A DNA stretch of 28,555 nt. It comes from a virus. Under the pieces are notes generated by a model. That model did no database searches. It saw nothing but the letters and a program-made list of their open reading frames with translations, and had not been told where the DNA came from. The stretch spans positions 1 through 28,555 of the IMG/VR virus record IMGVR_UViG_3300009507_000086; one strand, 5' to 3'. This document shows, one piece after another, positions 27,519 to 28,555 of the stretch. The position numbers and the translations under genes are program-made. How positions within the stretch are numbered: position 1 is the stretch's first letter; every line of letters begins with the position of its first letter.

Positions 27519-27733
27519 TTTGCAAACTTTTCAAGTCCTGCTATACCAAAGCTACCAAGAGTAACAAAAACAAAACTATTGTATATAAATTCATTAACGA
27601 GCAAGTCTTTACCAATCCAACCGGTAACAACGTCAGCAATCATTACAATGACCATAACGGCAAACGACATAAAACCTATAATGGTCTTTTCATTCCAATC
27701 GTTGCTATTCTTAAAAATGTTTAGAAAACTCAT
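27515..27733 (-). CDS. Small two-TM membrane protein, 72 aa (holin candidate)
   Basis: The protein starts MSFLNIFKNSNDWNEKTIIG and has two predicted membrane helices, at about 19-39 (IGFMSFAVMVIVMIADVVTG) and about 49-67 (FIYNSFVFVTLGSFGIAGL), with a polar loop WIGKDLLVNE. A two-helix protein of this length directly next to the endolysin gene is the best holin candidate in the window. Start and endolysin stop overlap as ATGA. Confidence 0.7.
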   Translation of the reverse strand: MSFLNIFKNSNDWNEKTIIGFMSFAVMVIVMIADVVTGWIGKDLLVNEFIYNSFVFVTLGSFGIAGLEKFAK

Positions 27734-28188
27734 ATGTGCTTGTATCTTGTTTGGCCTTTATCCTTGTAGGCCATTAAAACTTCTCTACGGTTCTTTCCCT
27801 TGTTATAACTAACGTGAATCCAAGCAGGATTTTCGTTTGTGCCAAACTCCCATATAAGCTGGTCAAAATCAGTATGCTCACGCAAGTAATTAAATATATC
27901 AGCATTGGTAGTTCCACCAAAAACATCAGCGTCAACGTCAATAGCCTCACCTTTGCTATGCTGACTTGAAGAGCTTCCACCTATCAAGTCATTTAACGCT
28001 TTGCTTCTATAACCACTTGTAACTGCAACGGGAACACCGAAGTGTTCACGCATTGGCTGAAATACATTGTCTGCAAGAGCTTTAAGCGATTCTAAATGGC
28101 CAATGGAAGGCTCGTTTGCTATTCCGTGTTTTATAGCCGTAGAACTCTTTACAACCTCTTTTACCGATAAGTTCTTGGATAGCATCAT
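27730..28188 (-). CDS. M15-family peptidase endolysin
   Basis: This 152-aa protein matches phage peptidases M15 (Peptidase_M15_3-like). The zinc site is visible: SQHSKGEAIDVD (H77, D84) and AWIHVSY (H125). A conserved VAVTSGYRSKALNDLIGG segment (55-71) comes before. It cleaves the peptide stem of peptidoglycan. It has no signal peptide, so it would need a holin for release. The gene is between the Cys-rich tail-linked gene and the holin candidate, both with four-base overlaps. Confidence 0.88.
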   Translation of the reverse strand: MMLSKNLSVKEVVKSSTAIKHGIANEPSIGHLESLKALADNVFQPMREHFGVPVAVTSGYRSKALNDLIGGSSSSQHSKGEAIDVDADVFGGTTNADIFNYLREHTDFDQLIWEFGTNENPAWIHVSYNKGKNRREVLMAYKDKGQTRYKHI

Positions 28189-28343
28189 TCGTCATCAATT
28201 AAATAAATAGTTCCAATACCTTGTGCCCACAAACTACCATCACAACACTCTCTTGAGTATGTGTTCTTGTCTTTGCATAGACAAGCTCTACGGCTTCCCT
28301 TTGGGGAAGTCCGTGAAGGTGTTTTGTCGTTATACAAGCTCAT
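28185..28343 (-). CDS. Small Cys-rich tail-associated protein, 52 aa
   Basis: The start at 28343 gives MSLYNDKTPSRTSPKGSRRA, then CLCKDKNTYSRECCDGSLWA and a QGIG end. The motif CLCxDxxTYSxxCCDGSxxAQGIG is one I recall from small proteins, and from protein ends, near tail genes of Bacteroidota phages. Four Cys residues in two pairs suggest a metal-stabilised or disulfide mini-domain. The frame is open further upstream but the ATG at 28343 gives a 14-base overlap with the preceding gene. Its stop overlaps the endolysin start as ATGA. Confidence 0.68.
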   Translation of the reverse strand: MSLYNDKTPSRTSPKGSRRACLCKDKNTYSRECCDGSLWAQGIGTIYLIDDE

Positions 28344-28555
28344 CCTCGCTTGGTTCAGGGAAGTAATCAGGATGCAACTCCTTACAAGTCTCTGTCCACT
28401 CACGAATAGCTGAACTGCTACCGAATGTATGGACACCGATAGGCGCACACCATATCATAGCAGAATCCCAAGATGCATCAGCATCACCATTCCATAGTAC
28501 ATCTACACAATAGTTATCGGATAGTACAGGAGGTGTTAGTTCGTTTCCTTCATCA
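28330..28555 (-). CDS. Tail-region protein, C-terminal fragment (75 aa visible)
   Basis: The gene runs in from beyond the right edge. The visible part has LTPPVLSDNYCVDVLWNGDA, then DASWDSAMIWCAPIGVHTFG, then SSSAIREWTETCKELHPDYF and a short acidic end. The DVLWNGDAD and GVHTFG segments resemble the C-terminal ends of tail or baseplate proteins in Bacteroidota phages. The function of the full protein cannot be judged from this fragment. It precedes the lysis genes, a usual place for the end of a tail module. Confidence 0.6.
   Translation of the reverse strand, partial: DEGNELTPPVLSDNYCVDVLWNGDADASWDSAMIWCAPIGVHTFGSSSAIREWTETCKELHPDYFPEPSEDELV

Noticed and set aside
1-28555. tRNA genes, CRISPR arrays and insertion sequences
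   Set aside because: I saw no cloverleaf with an anticodon arm, no regularly spaced repeats and no transposase or terminal inverted repeats.

Overview
This window is a tightly packed stretch of a tailed double-stranded DNA phage genome (or prophage) that infects a bacterium of the phylum Bacteroidota, probably a flavobacterium-like host. Every gene I can support lies on the minus strand, so the biological reading order runs from high to low coordinates. The host assignment rests on three things. The protein families (portal, capsid, tape measure, tail-tube-like protein, small M15 endolysin, lipoprotein spanin) are of the kind seen in Bacteroidota phages. Three well-formed promoter candidates fit the Bacteroidota layout (TTTTG, 19-20 nt, TAACATTG). 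Start codons are preceded by A-rich leaders rather than strong Shine-Dalgarno sites. A tape measure protein with no visible sheath gene suggests a siphovirus-like tail. Both window ends cut through tail genes, and no host genes are visible.

Layout in transcription order. 28555-26998 holds the 3' part of a tail protein, a small Cys-rich tail-associated protein, an M15 peptidase endolysin, three small membrane proteins (holin candidates), a 40-aa Cys-containing protein and, extending to 26600, a lipobox-plus-C-terminal-TM protein that looks like a unimolecular spanin. 26590-20442 is the replication and recombination block: RusA-like resolvase, SSB-like protein with a DDDLPF tip, DnaB/RecA-type helicase, an endonuclease V-like candidate, HNH protein, a DnaA domain IV-like protein with a coiled coil, several mini-genes and a PD-(D/E)XK protein. 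20410-18567 holds a phage sigma-like factor and small genes. 18580-15525 holds a RecE-like PD-(D/E)XK exonuclease, a ParB-fold protein, a GT-A glycosyltransferase and a TET/JBP-type 2-oxoglutarate/Fe(II) dioxygenase, which I read as a DNA base hypermodification cassette directly upstream of the terminase genes. 15523-1 is the packaging and virion block: small and large terminase, a tail chaperone gene with an apparent programmed -1 frameshift, tail completion and connector proteins, two large tail proteins, tape measure, XkdF-like protease, scaffold, two paralogous coiled-coil proteins, major capsid, tail-tube-like protein, portal, connector and tail tip genes.

The genes appear to work as a small number of polycistronic units. 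Adjacent genes are commonly joined by ATGA or TAATG overlaps. Four intrinsic terminators and four copies of a promoter-like block punctuate the map. The promoter-like block is followed close to the start codon by a fixed AACCAACT element. The main points for a second look are the TET/JBP-glycosyltransferase-ParB cassette without any visible methyltransferase, the U9 slippery site that restores a conserved-looking C-terminus in the tail chaperone, the promoter/leader motif family, the repeat cluster beside the DnaA-like gene, and the unusual order in which tail genes separate terminase from capsid and portal.
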